Shown one piece after another: positions 19,297-30,010 of a DNA stretch of 64,000 bases. Under the pieces are notes generated by a model. It did not search any database. It was not told the origin of the DNA and saw only the letters and a program-made list of their open reading frames with translations. The translations under genes were made by a program, and so were the position numbers. This DNA comes from Agelaius tricolor (Eukaryota; Chordata; Aves; Passeriformes; Icteridae). Within the stretch, counting starts at the first letter, position 1; every line of letters starts with the position of its first letter. Location of the stretch: NCBI GenBank assembly GCA_023055355.1, contig JALJCS010000056.1, positions 1,054,001 to 1,118,000 on the forward strand, in the 5' to 3' direction.

Positions 19297-19452
19297 GTCG
19301 CAGCTCTTGGCCACCACAGCTCTCGGCTGTCTTAGCTTCTACCAACTATCACCACAGCTCTTGGCTGTTCTGTCGCAGCTCTTGGCCGCCACAGCTCTCG
19401 GCTGTCTTATGTTGTCGCAGCTCTTGGCCGCCACAGCTCTCGGCTGTCTTAT
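19297..19452 (-). repeat. Leader tandem repeats, block 1
   Basis: Three ~38-base units containing CGCAGCTCTTGGCC and CACAGCTCTCGGCTGTCTTA, spaced by short variable sequence, between polypurine tract and primer site. Confidence 0.85.
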
Positions 19453-19464
19453 GCTCTGCTAACT

Positions 19465-19482
19465 ATCACGTCGGGGTCCCCA
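19465..19482 (-). other. Array primer binding site 1, tRNA-Trp
   Basis: The minus strand reads TGGGGACCCCGACGTGAT, 17 of 18 bases matching the tRNA-Trp complement, two bases from LTR 2. Confidence 0.85.
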
Positions 19483-19484
19483 AT

Positions 19485-19795
19485 TGTTCTTCTTCTATTA
19501 TTTCTAGAGAGTCCCATCTTGTTGTTATTAGATTTCCAAAGTCCATACCTCTCCGGTGCATTCTCATGGCTGCAGCTCTTCACAGACTCTTTCTGCTGCA
19601 TGCTGTTCTCTCTCGGGTCAGGGCTCCTCCAAGGCTCTCCCTGACTGGCTTACCCGCCCCCTTTTATCCCGGTCATCTTCATCAGTTACAGCTGCAGCCC
19701 AATTAAGGACATCGCAGCTGCAGCCCATCAAGGGCAACCGGGACCTCTGGGGCAAAGCCTCTATACACATATTCAAATACATTTCCTCTACTATA
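19485..19795 (-). repeat. Array LTR 2 (311 bp)
   Basis: Same family as LTRs 1 and 3 but with more differences (for example TCCGGTGCATT against TTGGGTGTATT). Begins TATAG on the minus strand, flanked by primer site 1 and polypurine tract 2. Confidence 0.85.
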
Positions 19796-19807
19796 TTTCC
19801 CCCTTTT
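19796..19807 (-). other. Array polypurine tract 2
   Basis: AAAAGGGGGAAA on the minus strand, directly against LTR 2. Confidence 0.85.
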
Positions 19808-19988
19808 TCTTTTACTTAAGTTAACAGTTATACAGATGTTCAATTACAATACATACATTTCTCCATGACTCACAGGTCATGCACAACACACACATTTCTC
19901 CATGACTCGCAGGCCATGTACAACCCACATAGCTCCTTGCTCAAAGGCCATACTCTTTCACAGCTCCCTGACCCAAAGGCTATGTTCC

Positions 19989-20143
19989 GTCGCAGCTCTT
20001 GGCCGCCACAGCTCTCGGCTGTCTTATGTGTCGCAGCTCTTGGCCGCCACAGCTCTCGGCTGTCTTATCTTCTGCTAACTACCACCGCAGCTCTTGGCTG
20101 TTCTGTCGCAGCTCTTGGCCACCACAGCTCTCGGCTGTCTTAT
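19989..20143 (-). repeat. Leader tandem repeats, block 2
   Basis: Three further units of the same ~38-base leader repeat, again just before the primer binding site. Confidence 0.85.
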
Positions 20144-20155
20144 GCTCTGCTAACT

Positions 20156-20173
20156 ATCATGTCGGGGTCACCA
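20156..20173 (-). other. Array primer binding site 2, tRNA-Trp
   Basis: The minus strand reads TGGTGACCCCGACATGAT, 17 of 18 bases matching the tRNA-Trp complement, two bases from LTR 3. Confidence 0.88.
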
Positions 20174-20175
20174 CT

Positions 20176-20480
20176 TGTTGTTCTTCTATTATTTCTAGAG
20201 TCCACTATTGTTGTTATTAGAGTTCCAAAGTCCATACCTCTTGGGTGTATTCTCATGGCTGCAGATCTTCAGAGACTCCTTCTGCTGCATGCTGTTCTCT
20301 CTCAGGTCAGGGCTCCTCCAAGGCTCTCCCTGACTGGCTTACCCGCCCTCTTTTGTCCCGGTCATCTTCATCAGTTACAGCTGCAGCCCAATTAAGGACA
20401 TCGCAGCTGCAGCCCATCAAGGGCAACCGGGACCTCTGGGGCAAAGCCTCTATACACATATTTAAATACATTCTACTATA
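20176..20480 (-). repeat. Array LTR 3 (305 bp, 5' LTR)
   Basis: Same length as LTR 1 and very similar to it. Similarity to the other LTR edges ends exactly at 20480, where the right GTTACC duplication begins; this fixes the TA terminus. Confidence 0.88.
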
Positions 20481-20486
20481 GTTACC

Positions 20487-21666
20487 CAAGCCGCTAGTGC
20501 CAGGGCTGTCCTCGAGTTGCCACAGAAATGCTTGGACTGCCTCTCCCTGAAGCTGATTTGCTTGGCTCCGAAGCCATGCCTACAGTCCCACCTTCATTGG
20601 CCACACCCACTTGCCGCTGCAATTAGTGGGCAGGCCCCGAGGATACATCACGGCGGATGCCCAGATGCCAAGGCAATGTCACACCTGGAAATGCACCAAA
20701 CCCAGGAAGTAGCAGCGGCGCACTACTGGACCCTGCTCCCACTGCCACTACAGCCCAACTGTGCCTGCAGCTGAGGCTTGAACAGCTCGAAGGACCCATA
20801 TCACTGATGGATACACAAGACCCCCACAGAGGGAACCCGAGTCACCATCCTACTGCCAGCCCCGGAGAGGAAGCCCTTGCAACACTGCTGGTACCAGCTC
20901 CAGCTCCATCACTGTTCCAATCAGATGCCATCCCCACTCATGACCCAGTGATCTTCTAGTGGGAGGTAAAACGAATGGCGATTGCAAGTTGGGATATAGA
21001 AGGGGCTGAACTAATTTCTGTGCCCATGTCTTTGCTATCATCAGAGGGGGGCTGCCGGGGGGCAGGACAATTGCAGCATTCCCAGTTCTGCAAAGTAATG
21101 GGAGTACATCTGATAAACATGTCCCTTTTAACTGGCAAATCCTCTCTGAGCTATGCCAATTAGCTGCTAAGCATGGACTGGGATCTCCCACAGTTGCAAA
21201 TATGCTTTGATTTATAACTGCAAGTGAATTAACTCCTTTTGACATGAAGCAAATCACTAAATTACTCTGTACTCCAGTGCAATATATGATGTTTGAATCA
21301 GCCTGGAGGTGTTATGCAGAGGAACAGGGACTGCTAAATTCAGGAGCTTCACAGCAGGACCCATGCTTTGGGGCGGGTATTTCTCAACTCATGGGACTGC
21401 CCCCCATGGAAAGTCCACAAATGCAAACACGTCTGAATCCCTCGATACTAGCTCAGGCAAAAGACTTAGGAATGTGGGCCCTGATGAAAATTACAAACAT
21501 GTCTGTGCCAACCCAAAGATACTCAAGTATAAGACAAAGCCCCAATGAATTTTACATGCAGTTCAAAGAATGTTTGCAGGATGCTATGGAAAAGCAAATA
21601 GCAAACAGCGAAGCAAGGAATCAATTAATACTACAAATAGCACGAGATAATGCAAACGAAGACTGA
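20487..21666 (+). pseudogene. ERV-B gag linker and capsid (broken)
   Basis: A Pro/Ala-rich linker (20657-20959) is followed in other frames by the capsid start (DIEGAELISVPM) and capsid C-terminal part (21244-21666) with LQDAMEKQIANSEA. It aligns residue by residue with the minus-strand copy. Several frameshifts and stops. Confidence 0.8.
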
Positions 21667-21779
21667 AGAAAAATTATAGATTCATTACCCAAAGAGAATC
21701 CATCCTTAGAAGAAATGATTAATACTTGTGCTAAGGTTGGAACTGGATCATATAACATGGACTTGTTAGCTAATTCTAT

Positions 21780-22330
21780 TACAGCTGCAGTAAGACTGAC
21801 CCCCATTGATACAGATGTGGACAACAAGGCCACATGAAGGTAAACTGTCCCCAAGGACAGAAGAGTGTAAATACAAGCTGCAAACGATGTGGGAGATCCA
21901 GTCATGCAACCAAACTATGCAAGTCCAAAATTCATATTAATGGACAACTTCTCAAAGACCAGGGAAATGGGAGACCAAGGGTGAAAGGGAAACACATGAT
22001 GATACAAGCATTTTCCCACCCTCCAGTGCAAGCCTGTGCGACCAGCTCACAGGAAGGACAAGAGGGTCAGCTGGAATGGATGTTTCCACCTCAATCTCAA
22101 TAACTATAAGCTCATTAAAGGTACATAAAGTCCCTCTCAAGGCCCAGAGGCCCATAGGGAAACGACTGAGTGCTCTGCTAATTGGGAGACCCAGCGCCAC
22201 TTTGCAAGGTATCTTTGTACACCCAGGCATCATAGACACTGATTTTATAGGACAAATACATGCTAAGGTATCAACCCCTACTCCACTTGTGACTATCCCT
22301 GCTAAAATTTGAATTGCTCAATTAATTCCT
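21780..22330 (+). pseudogene. ERV-B nucleocapsid and dUTPase (broken)
   Basis: Knuckle one has its first Cys codon changed to TGA; knuckle two CKRCGRSSHATKLC (21879-21920) is whole. A dUTPase frame from 22076 keeps LLIGRPS and HPGIIDTDFIGQI, one step from the motif in the minus-strand copy. It ends at a stop at 22312. Confidence 0.8.
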
Positions 22331-22429
22331 TTTAAGTCTTCTGTCCCCAAAACAGATTTGAGGGTGTGAGAAGACTGAGGCTTCGGATCAACAGGAGAGC
22401 CCCAGGTATATTGGACTCAGGTCATAAGT

Positions 22430-22758
22430 GATCAAAGACCCAATATGGTTTGTACTGTTACAATGCCTCAGGCAAGGCCCTTGCAGATAAAGGTCAGTGG
22501 GATGATTGACATGGGGAAGACGTCACTATCATCTCTGCCAACACTTGGCCTTCATCGTGGCCTACTGCACCTGCGGGACCTGGCATTGCTGGCCTCGGAG
22601 GGACCACAAAGAACTTCTTGAGTAGCAAACCTGTGTTGGTTAAAAATACAGAGGGTCAGACAGCCACAATTTGGCCATACATCACTGATGCACCGCTGAA
22701 CCTGTGGGGGAGGGATGTTCTGTCTACATGGGGAGTCCAGGTGGGGACGGATTTTTAA
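22430..22758 (+). pseudogene. ERV-B protease (broken)
   Basis: The sequence IKVSGMIDMG marks the active-site region, but the frame shifts directly after it. The C-terminal [11 protein letters not shown] segment is recognisable and ends GTDF-stop at 22758. Confidence 0.75.
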
Positions 22759-23810
22759 CGGAGGCCACTGTATTAGAGGGCATAAAGTATCCCACAATAG
22801 CTCTAAAATGGCTCACTACCCAGCCTGTGTGGGTACCACAGTGGTCCCTTGAAAAGGAAAAACTGGATGCCCTAAGAGTCCTGGTACAAGAACAACTAGC
22901 TCAAGGGTACATAGAACCATCTATGAGCCCTTGGAACACCCTGGTATTTGTTACAAAAAAAAAGTCCAGTAAATGGAGGTTGCTTCATGACTTGAGAAAA
23001 ATCAATGCTGTCATGGAAAGCATGGGTGCCTTGCAACCTGGTATGCCATCTCCTACAATGATACCTGCCACCTGGAATATTCTGATTGTGGACTTGAATG
23101 ATTGTTTTTTCACTATTCTACTCCACCCTGTTGATACCCCAAAGTTTGCTTTTAGAGTGCCATCCTTTAATAATGCTGCACTAGTCGAACATTATCAATG
23201 GAAAGTTTTACCGCAGGAGATGAAAAACAGCCCCACAATTTGTCAGTGGTATGTTGCACAGGCACTTTCATCAGTGAGACAACAATTTCCAGGGGCATAC
23301 TGTTACCATTACTTGGATGATATCTTGATAGCAACCCCAACCAAAAAAGAACTCTCACAGAGTCAGCCAAGCCTGATGCAAACATTAAAAACATTTGGGC
23401 TGCAGGTGGCACTGGAAAAGGTGCAGCAGCAACCACCCTGGAAATACCTAAGACTCAAAATAATGGATCAGACCATACAGCTACAGATGATTCAACTTTC
23501 AACCAAAATTCAAACTCTAAATGATGCACAAAAACTTTTGGATACCATAAACTGGCTCAGATCCTATCTAGGATTAACCAACCCACAACTGGCACCCTTA
23601 TTTAACATCCTAAATAGTGACACTGATCTAAATTCTCCTAGAAAATTAACCCCAGAGGCAAAAGCTGCTCTCAAAATAGTAGAGCAAGCTATAACAAACA
23701 GACAAGTCCACCAGATATGCACAGAGGTGTGCATCACCGTATTTATTCTCATCATTAATTTTCACCCTTCTGGTATTGTTGGACAGTGGAATACCCTTTG
23801 CACATTCTAG
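22704..23810 (+). pseudogene. ERV-B reverse transcriptase
   Basis: Open for 368 codons with the RT palm: Asp at about 130 and 133, VLPQEMKNSP, and YLDD at 203-206, a Leu variant of the usual YMDD. After about residue 338 (RQVHQICTE) the frame departs from the family sequence and soon ends. True RT entry would be by slippage at 22749. Confidence 0.85.
22749..22755 (+). promoter_or_regulatory. ERV-B pro-pol -1 frameshift heptamer
   Basis: G GAT TTT directly before the pro stop TAA (22756-22758). Identical heptamer and position to ERV-A. Confidence 0.8.
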
Positions 23811-25418
23811 AGCGGATGTTCCTACCTCACCAACCTAAAAAGATGGCACCTACCATCTTTGAGCTGATTGCACAATTAATTTTCAAATGCCACCAGAGGT
23901 GTTTACAATTGAATGCTAGAGATCCCTCCAAAATTATTATACCTGTGACACAAAAACAATTTGAATGGTGCTTTGCCAATAGCACAGCTTTACAAAGTGT
24001 CTTGCAAAATTTTTCAGGACAAATTATTTACCATCTACCAAGCCATAAATTACTGCAGTTAGGTGGGGCCACTGAACTATCCCTAAGACCTCTGAATAGC
24101 CACATACCCCTAAAAGGTGTTACAGTATTCACTGATGGTTCTGGGAAAACAGGAAAAGCCATTGCAGTGTGGAAAGAGGAAGGTGGGTGACAAATGTTGG
24201 AAGGTTGTGAGAGTGGATCACCTCAGCTGGTGGAGCAACGTGCTGTAGCTATGGCTTTCCAATATTTCCCCATATTCCTCTAAATGTTGTGACTGACTCT
24301 GCCTATGTAGCTGATATTACTCAGAGATTGGATCGAACACTATTAAGATAAATTGACAATGCATCACTATTTAACTTACTAAAAACTCTGTGCCATACCA
24401 TCCAAGCCAGAACTTGCCCTTATTACATCTTACACATCAGAAATCACACAAATTTACCAGGTTTCATTGTAGAGGGCAACACTCGAGCAGATATGCTAGC
24501 TAGCCCTGCTTGGACAGCACCACAGCCAGATATGCTTGCACAAGCAAAGGCATCATATGATTTTTTCCACCAAGGTGTTTGAGCCCTACAGCAACAATTC
24601 TGGCTGTCAAACACAGAGGCTAGTAATATAGTTAACACCTGTGCTGACTGCCAAGGCCACACTGCACCACTGCAGATGGGGGCAAAGCTTTGTGGTCTAC
24701 ATGCTTTACAAATCTGGCAAACTGATGTCACACACATCCCTGAATTTGGCCGTCTAGCATATGTGCATATATCAATTGATACCTCTTCATCAGCTATGTG
24801 GGCCTCAGTACACACAGGAGAAAAGAGTTGGGATACCATCGCACACTGGTGATCAGCCTTTGCTGCTTTAGGTATCTCACATACCATCAGAACAGACAAT
24901 GGCCCTACATACATTTCACAAAATACAAGACAATTCCTACAGATCTGGGATGTGTCATACCACACTGGTATTCCCCACTCAGCAACAGGACAAGCCATCA
25001 TGGAACACGCACATGGCACTTTAAAACATATACTTGATAAACAGAAAGGGGGAATGTGTGGTGAAACCCCACAGAGTAGAATAGCTAAAGCTATCGATAC
25101 ACTAAACCATTTGACAATATTAGAAAATTCCCAGAATCCAGTCATCTAAAATCACTTCTTATCACTACAATCATCCAGTGATGCCCAGTCACCCAAACCC
25201 AAGGTAATGGTGCGGGACCTTATCACCAATAGGTGAGAAGGTCCTTGGGATCTTATTACTTGGGGATGTGGATACGTTTGTGTCTCCACAGATACTGGAA
25301 CGCATTGGGTACCTGCCAGAAGTGTACGCCATGCACTACGTCCTGCTTGGGACCACAACCAACACATTTCTGATGGCTCCTCAGCAGATGTCATGGAGCT
25401 ATGTGTGGAGCAGTGATT
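23786..25418 (+). pseudogene. ERV-B RNase H and integrase (broken)
   Basis: 23786-24190 has the RT connection and FTDGSGKTGK of RNase H. Downstream, the frames read VTDSAYVAD, then integrase. The first zinc His is replaced by Tyr (SYDFFH), while C-x2-C is kept as CADC. The DDE region is recognisable (WQTDVTHIP, RTDNGPTYIS, GQAIMEHAHG). Several in-frame stops. The C-terminal CGYVCVSTDTG domain ends near 25418. Confidence 0.8.
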
Positions 25419-25824
25419 GAAACAACTTGTGCACCTACTGCATGGAAATCTGGGGCTCTTGAAGTGAAAATTTATTTGGGGATTTTGTTTTACAAATTGT
25501 TTCTTCTGTCAGTTGGCTTTTCTGACAGTTCTAAAAGTTGAATGGTTTCTTGTTTGTAGTGTTAAGTTGTAGTTTGTAACTTTTAAGCGGTTAACCTGTG
25601 GCATGCTAGCCTGAAAGATTGTGTTCCTGGTAATCTCACCTGACAGCTCCTGGATGTGAGTGTTGCAGCTCCGGTGATACATGGGATGCATCACTGGCTG
25701 GGGAGGGGGGCTAGATTTGTTGAATTGGGTGGAAAGCCTTATTCGAACTAGTCTCATGCTCTGTCATTCTGTCTAAAAAGGGCCTTTGAAGGAAGATCAC
25801 AGAGAACACTTTCCATTTATTAAA
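25419..25824. other. ERV-B post-pol region without env
   Basis: About 400 bases with no supported reading frame and no CX6CC or furin-like motif. Either env was never present or it was deleted. Confidence 0.5.
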
Positions 25825-25839
25825 ACAGAAAGGGGGAAT
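25825..25839 (+). other. ERV-B polypurine tract
   Basis: ACAGAAAGGGGGAAT directly before the TG of the 3' LTR. Confidence 0.85.
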
Positions 25840-26190
25840 TGTCACAGCCACAGCCGGCCTGAAGCTGCACAAATAAATTTGGCCATAATAAGAAACCCAA
25901 TTTGGCTAACCTAGTTTGTTATAGAATAGAAGTAAAACAAGTCCCCAGGTATGGTAAGAATAGGTTGGATTCAAACTCAAACAGGGGACCCCTGCCAACT
26001 CCATTCAATCCTGAATGCAGACATATTGGCAAGTGAGCTGGGCGGTGCTGAGATCCTGACCAATCAGTTGTTCAAGCCGGGGAATTTTGAACTCCCTATA
26101 AAAGGGGGCATCCATATTAAATCTTGGCTGTTGCTGCATGACCCTCAGTGTGTTCAGTCGTGTGCCTGTCTCCAAACTGTGACCCTAACA
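25840..26190 (+). repeat. ERV-B 3' LTR
   Basis: Near-identical to 17741-18089 with several substitutions and a short length difference near 26050. It keeps the CCTATAAAAG box. It is followed directly by LTR-like sequence of another family. Confidence 0.88.
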
Positions 26191-26195
26191 TAATA

Positions 26196-26804
26196 GGGGC
26201 TGGTCCAAGACTTCCTGGGGGTTGGGGGCTGCCTGCTTTCCTTCCATTGTGGCATCAGGGAGAGTGGTCACATGCTGCAGGAGTTATGCATTTGGCTCCA
26301 GGACTTTTCTAAGCTGCAATTCAGACTATGACCAAATCAGCCTGTTTTTCCTTGCTTCTGCTGGCTGCTACTTGGGAGTGCTGAGATCAAACACTGCCCA
26401 TGAGTTTGCAAAAGGAGCAATTTCCTTCCATCCTTACCAGCACCAGCCAGGGGAAGGGTTGCACCGTTTTCTGCCTCTCCAGAGCCCGCCAGCACCCCCT
26501 GCTATCTGCAATTGGACTACTGCACCTTACCTGAGCTGCCAGCACACCCTGCCAGTTGTGGTTGCAACTACATCAAAGGGGAAAATGCTTGATGGGTGGG
26601 AAACCTCTGTTATTGTATTGTCGTTTGGTCTGTTCTGTTATAGATATATATTCTAGTAAAGAACTGTTATTTCTTTTCCTACATTTTTTGCCTGGAAGCC
26701 CCATAATTTTTTGGAGTTATAATAAATTGGAGGGAGGGATCTTCTTTTCCATTCCAAGAAGGTTCCCACCTTCCTTGGAAGACATTTTCTTTTAAACCGA
26801 GACA
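26196..26804 (+). repeat. LTR related to the solo LTR at 61844 (family X)
   Basis: The 3' part (about 26640-26804: AAAGAACTGTTATTTC..., TCCATTCCAAG, TTAAACCGAGACA) is similar to the reverse complement of the start of 61844-63085. The 5' limit is not defined. Confidence 0.65.
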
Positions 26805-26809
26805 AGATC

Positions 26810-26944
26810 CCAGAGCTGGACTCAGTACGCCAGGTGGGGTATCACCAGCACAGTAGAGAGGCAGAATCATCTCCCTTGACCTGCTGGCCATGCTTCTTTT
26901 GATGCAGCCCAGGATACAGTTCACTTTCTGGGCTGCAAGTGTAC
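26810..26944 (-). repeat. CR1 LINE fragment, minus, part 1
   Basis: The plus strand reads CTTTTGATGCAGCCCAGGAT, a conserved reverse-strand CR1 stretch. It breaks near 26944 and resumes at 29912, where TCATGTCCAG and CCCAAGTCCTC continue it. Confidence 0.8.
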
Positions 26945-26949
26945 ATTGT

Positions 26950-27371
26950 TGTCTGAATATGAGCCAGCAGTGTGCCTAGGTGGCCAAGAAGGCCAATGGC
27001 ATCCTGGCTTGTATCAGAATTAGTGTGGCCATCAGGACCAAGGCAGTGATTGTCCCCTGTACTCAGCACTGGTAAGGATGCACCTTGAATCCTGTGTTCA
27101 GTTTTGGGCTCCTCACTGCAAGAAGGACATGAAGGTGCTGTAGCATGTCCAGAGAAGGACAACAGAGCTGGGGAAAGGTCTGAAGCACAAGTTATATGAG
27201 GAGCAGCTGGGGGAGATCAGGGGGTGTTCAGTCTTGAGAAAAGGAGGCTAAGGGGCAACCTTATCACTCTCTACAACTACCTGAAAAGAGGTTGTAGCAA
27301 GGTGGGATTCAGTCTCTTCTCACAGGTAACAAGTGACAGGACAAGAGGAAATGGCCTCAAGTTGCACCAGG
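26950..27371 (+). repeat. CR1 LINE, plus, part 1
   Basis: CR1 sequence including GGTGCTG, AGAAAAGGAGGCTAAGGGG and AAGTGACAGGACAAGAGGAA, interrupted at 27372 by an LTR and resuming at 29649. It inserted into the older minus-strand CR1. Confidence 0.85.
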
Positions 27372-28063
27372 TGTCACGATCCGTCCTTATGAACAGGTGT
27401 CGTGATGGTTCGTGGGGCGATCTCAGGGTGCAAAAAATCAACACGGCACAGGGGATTTGCAGTAGTAATCAAACAAGTGCAATTTTATTGAAATAACCAC
27501 AACAGAAACGCATTGGGGAGGGAACCGGGGAAAAAAGAAGAAAATAAGGGAAAAGAGGGAGGAAGAAGAGGAATGGGTTATAGCTACCAAATGTGGTGCT
27601 GCGTTATCCTTCGGGGTTCAGCCAATGGAGTCCGCCAGGTCACGTCCGGGGAGATCTCAGAGGCACAGTTCATCTGGACCCCAATTATACTCTTTTTCGT
27701 TGGGGGAAGGGGGAATAAACATCGCAACCAAAACAAAGGTCTTCAGGGGGGAAGAATAGCGTTTGAAAGGGCTGTACACAAAGTCCAAACTAGGCAGCAG
27801 GTGAGAGCCATTGTTTTCGTGGTCCACTGCCTGCACCTGGGACATCCATCTTGCTTTGGGCAGCTTTCCTTCCCGCCCCACTGCACACCTCCCCTGAGTT
27901 GGGGGTTTCAGTCCCAGTCTCTGGAAGAAGGTGAGAAGGGGCCTTCTCACATAGGGATTTCATGTCTCGGTCCCTTGATGAAGAGGCTTCTTACATCTCT
28001 ACTTGTCTGTCACAATGGTCAAGGACGGGCGAGAGGGGTCTTCTCTTGGAGGAGGGACCTCCC

Positions 28064-29021
28064 TGTCATGGTTTGACACTGGCACAATGCCAGTGCCCCC
28101 ATGAAGATACCCTCTCCCTGGTAGCTGCTGTGAGATGTGACCAGGAATAAGCAAAGCAGGCTCTTACTTAGGAAAGAAAAGAAAACAGAACTTTATTAAC
28201 TACTCTACAACTACAAATAAAAAGGAACACACACACAGGGAAAATGAAAACTTCACAAATGCATTTCCTCCTCCCCCCACCAAATTTCCAACACAATACA
28301 TCTATTCCTCAAATCACCAACTCTCAGTCCAGCACCACCTTTTAGACAATCAATCCTCAGTTCATCAAGAGGAGAGGAGTCCTTCTTGTACCATGGGCTT
28401 CCCCTGGAAACACAGTCGAAGCCTCGTGTGTTTCTGTGTCACTCGTGGCACTGCCCGGAGTACATCTGCCGTCGTGACCTCTTCCTTTTCATGTCCAGTG
28501 CTCTCACCACTGAACACGGACCAGAGCTGCTTCTAGGGTTGTCTTTTTTAAGGATGCTCTGTCCCGATCCAAAAAAGGCACAGTCTCTCCTTTGGGACAC
28601 CTGTCCCCCCCGTATTTTTTCACCCCCTGGGGCCGAGGGGCACCAACACTGAACCCTCTTGGTTCTGTGGCCATTGCCTCCCCCTAGAATGCAGTCTCTG
28701 TCACAAGGAACATGGTTCTGTCCATGGCTATACAAAAAGAGTCCAGCAAAAGTCACTCCATCATCTCTTCCCACTAGGATTCTTCTCTACTCTTCTACTA
28801 TCTCTCGCTCGCCCAGACCTCTCTCACACTTGCACATTTCCTTCCTCATCTTCCACTCTATCTTCCAGGAGAGGTCAATGATCTGTAAAGTTCTCATTCT
28901 CCAAAAAGGGGTTAAAAGCTCCTACAAGCGGCCGGCTGAACCCCCCCTTCTTCTCCGTCCCAGCCGTGCTGCCGGCACAGGCCCATGTTTATCAAGCTTC
29001 AAGGTTACAGTCCCAGGCAGC

Positions 29022-29063
<42 letters not shown>

Positions 29064-29609
29064 CTCCCAGGGGGGGCTGCCCCGTGGCTCCCGGTGTCTC
29101 TCTCTCTCTTCCACCCTTCCACCCCCGGGCTCAGGCCTACCTCTCCCGGCCACATGGCTTTTCCCCTCCCCCTGCCCAGCCAGCAGCTGGGCCGGGGGAG
29201 AGACCCGAACTCTTTCCCGCCGGAAACCCAAAAGCACCCTCCCAGGGGAGAGCTCTGCTTTTAACCCCATGTTCTCAGAGGCGTGTCCATGTCCTAATGG
29301 CCAGGTTAAATGCCAATATTAAAGCCTGAATATCCATTGGCCCAAAACACAGCATCCCAAAAAACACATTTCCTGTCAAACCACCACACCCCCAAAGCTC
29401 AAACCAGCCAGGCCGAGAGGCGGGGAGGATTCCAAAGCTATTGTGCAAAAAGGGCAGGATGCCCCTTTGAGCTCAGTGTAGCATACAGCAAACAACACCT
29501 GTGGAAACAGTAAGCTAGCAATACCTTCAAGCCTCAGGCACATGACTTTCTCCCCCACTGGTCCAACAAACAGGAGTTTTTAATTTTTCGGTGGTCTCTC
29601 TCCATGACA
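28064..29609 (-). repeat. Long LTR-like element with inverted ends
   Basis: The ends TGTCATGG and CCATGACA are inverted repeats. Minus-strand TTAATAAAG near 28193 would be a polyadenylation signal. At 1546 bp it is long for an LTR. The flanks (CCTCCC and ATCGTG) do not match, so no target duplication supports it. Confidence 0.6.
29023..29059 (+). repeat. (TC)n microsatellite
   Basis: About 18 uninterrupted TC units in 37 bases. Confidence 0.97.
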
Positions 29610-29648
29610 ATCGTGAGGCAAATGAAGGATATTTCGGACAGACTCTCA

Positions 29649-29911
29649 CACCAGGGGAGGGCTCAAGTTGTTCCAGGGGAGGTTTAGATTAGATATTAGG
29701 AAACATTTATTCACTAAAAGGGTGTTTGGGCATTGGAATAGACTGCCCAGGGAAGTGGTGGAATCACCATCACTGGAAGTATTCAAAAGGCCTCTGTATG
29801 TGGCATTTGGGGACATGGTTTAGTGATAAACACCGTGGTGCTTGGTAAACAGTTGGACTCAATCATCTTAGAGGGCATTTCCTGCCTTTGTAATTCAACG
29901 ATTCTATAGGT
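29649..29911 (+). repeat. CR1 LINE, plus, part 2 (3' end)
   Basis: GGTTTAGATTAGATATTAGG, a GACTGCCCAGGGAAGTGGTGG stretch and a terminal ATTCTATAG are CR1 3'-end hallmarks. Completes the copy begun at 26950. Confidence 0.85.
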
Positions 29912-30010
29912 AGGTCATGTCCAGTTTTTAATCTACCAGTATTCCCAAGTCCTCTACAGGGCTGCTGTCAATACGTTCATCCTCAAGAAGTCCAGGAAGA
30001 TTCTGGCTAT
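29912..30010 (-). repeat. CR1 LINE fragment, minus, part 2
   Basis: Continues the minus-strand CR1 of 26810-26944 (TCATGTCCAG, CCCAAGTCCTCTACAGGGCTG). Confidence 0.75.

Larger units (their letters stand above)
18890..20480 (-). mobile_element. Three-LTR array of a compact non-coding retroelement (TRIM-like)
   Basis: Three ~305-bp LTRs are separated by two internal stretches of only 290 and 380 bases. Each internal stretch has a polypurine tract against one LTR, a set of short leader repeats, and a tRNA-Trp primer site two bases from the next LTR. There is no coding sequence. One target duplication, GTTACC (18884-18889 and 20481-20486), encloses the whole array, so it behaves as a single insertion into ERV-B gag. 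The first and third LTRs look more alike than either is to the middle one. The structure matches terminal-repeat retrotransposons in miniature, described mainly in plants. Confidence 0.85.
17741..26190 (+). mobile_element. ERV-B provirus (plus), env-less, decayed
   Basis: Two ~350-bp LTRs flank gag, dUTPase, protease, RT, RNase H and integrase in the expected order, all broken by stops and frameshifts. After integrase only ~420 bases precede the 3' LTR and no envelope motif is visible. The dUTPase placement and pro-pol GGATTTT heptamer give a betaretroviral layout. Gag is interrupted by a three-LTR element at 18890-20480. No convincing target duplication was found. Confidence 0.9.
27372..29648 (-). 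repeat. LTR-type insertion in CR1, direct repeat CACCAGG
   Basis: Runs TGTCACGATCC to ACTCTCA with CACCAGG on both sides (27365-27371 and 29649-29655). It contains another LTR-like element (28064-29609). Orientation is uncertain; CAATTTTATTG at 27480 suggests a minus-strand AATAAA. No coding sequence. Confidence 0.65.

Noticed and set aside
19297..20143. CRISPR-like array of ~38-base repeats
   Set aside because: Units are imperfect, spacing is irregular, and they sit between a polypurine tract and a primer site of a retroelement in a bird genome.
25840..26190. Target-site duplication for ERV-B
   Set aside because: The flanks GAGAAT and TAATAG/GGGGCT do not match; shifting the ends gives only a run of Gs.
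28966..29329. Overlapping frames with long Leu-Ser runs
   Set aside because: Produced by the (TC)n microsatellite inside an LTR-like element.
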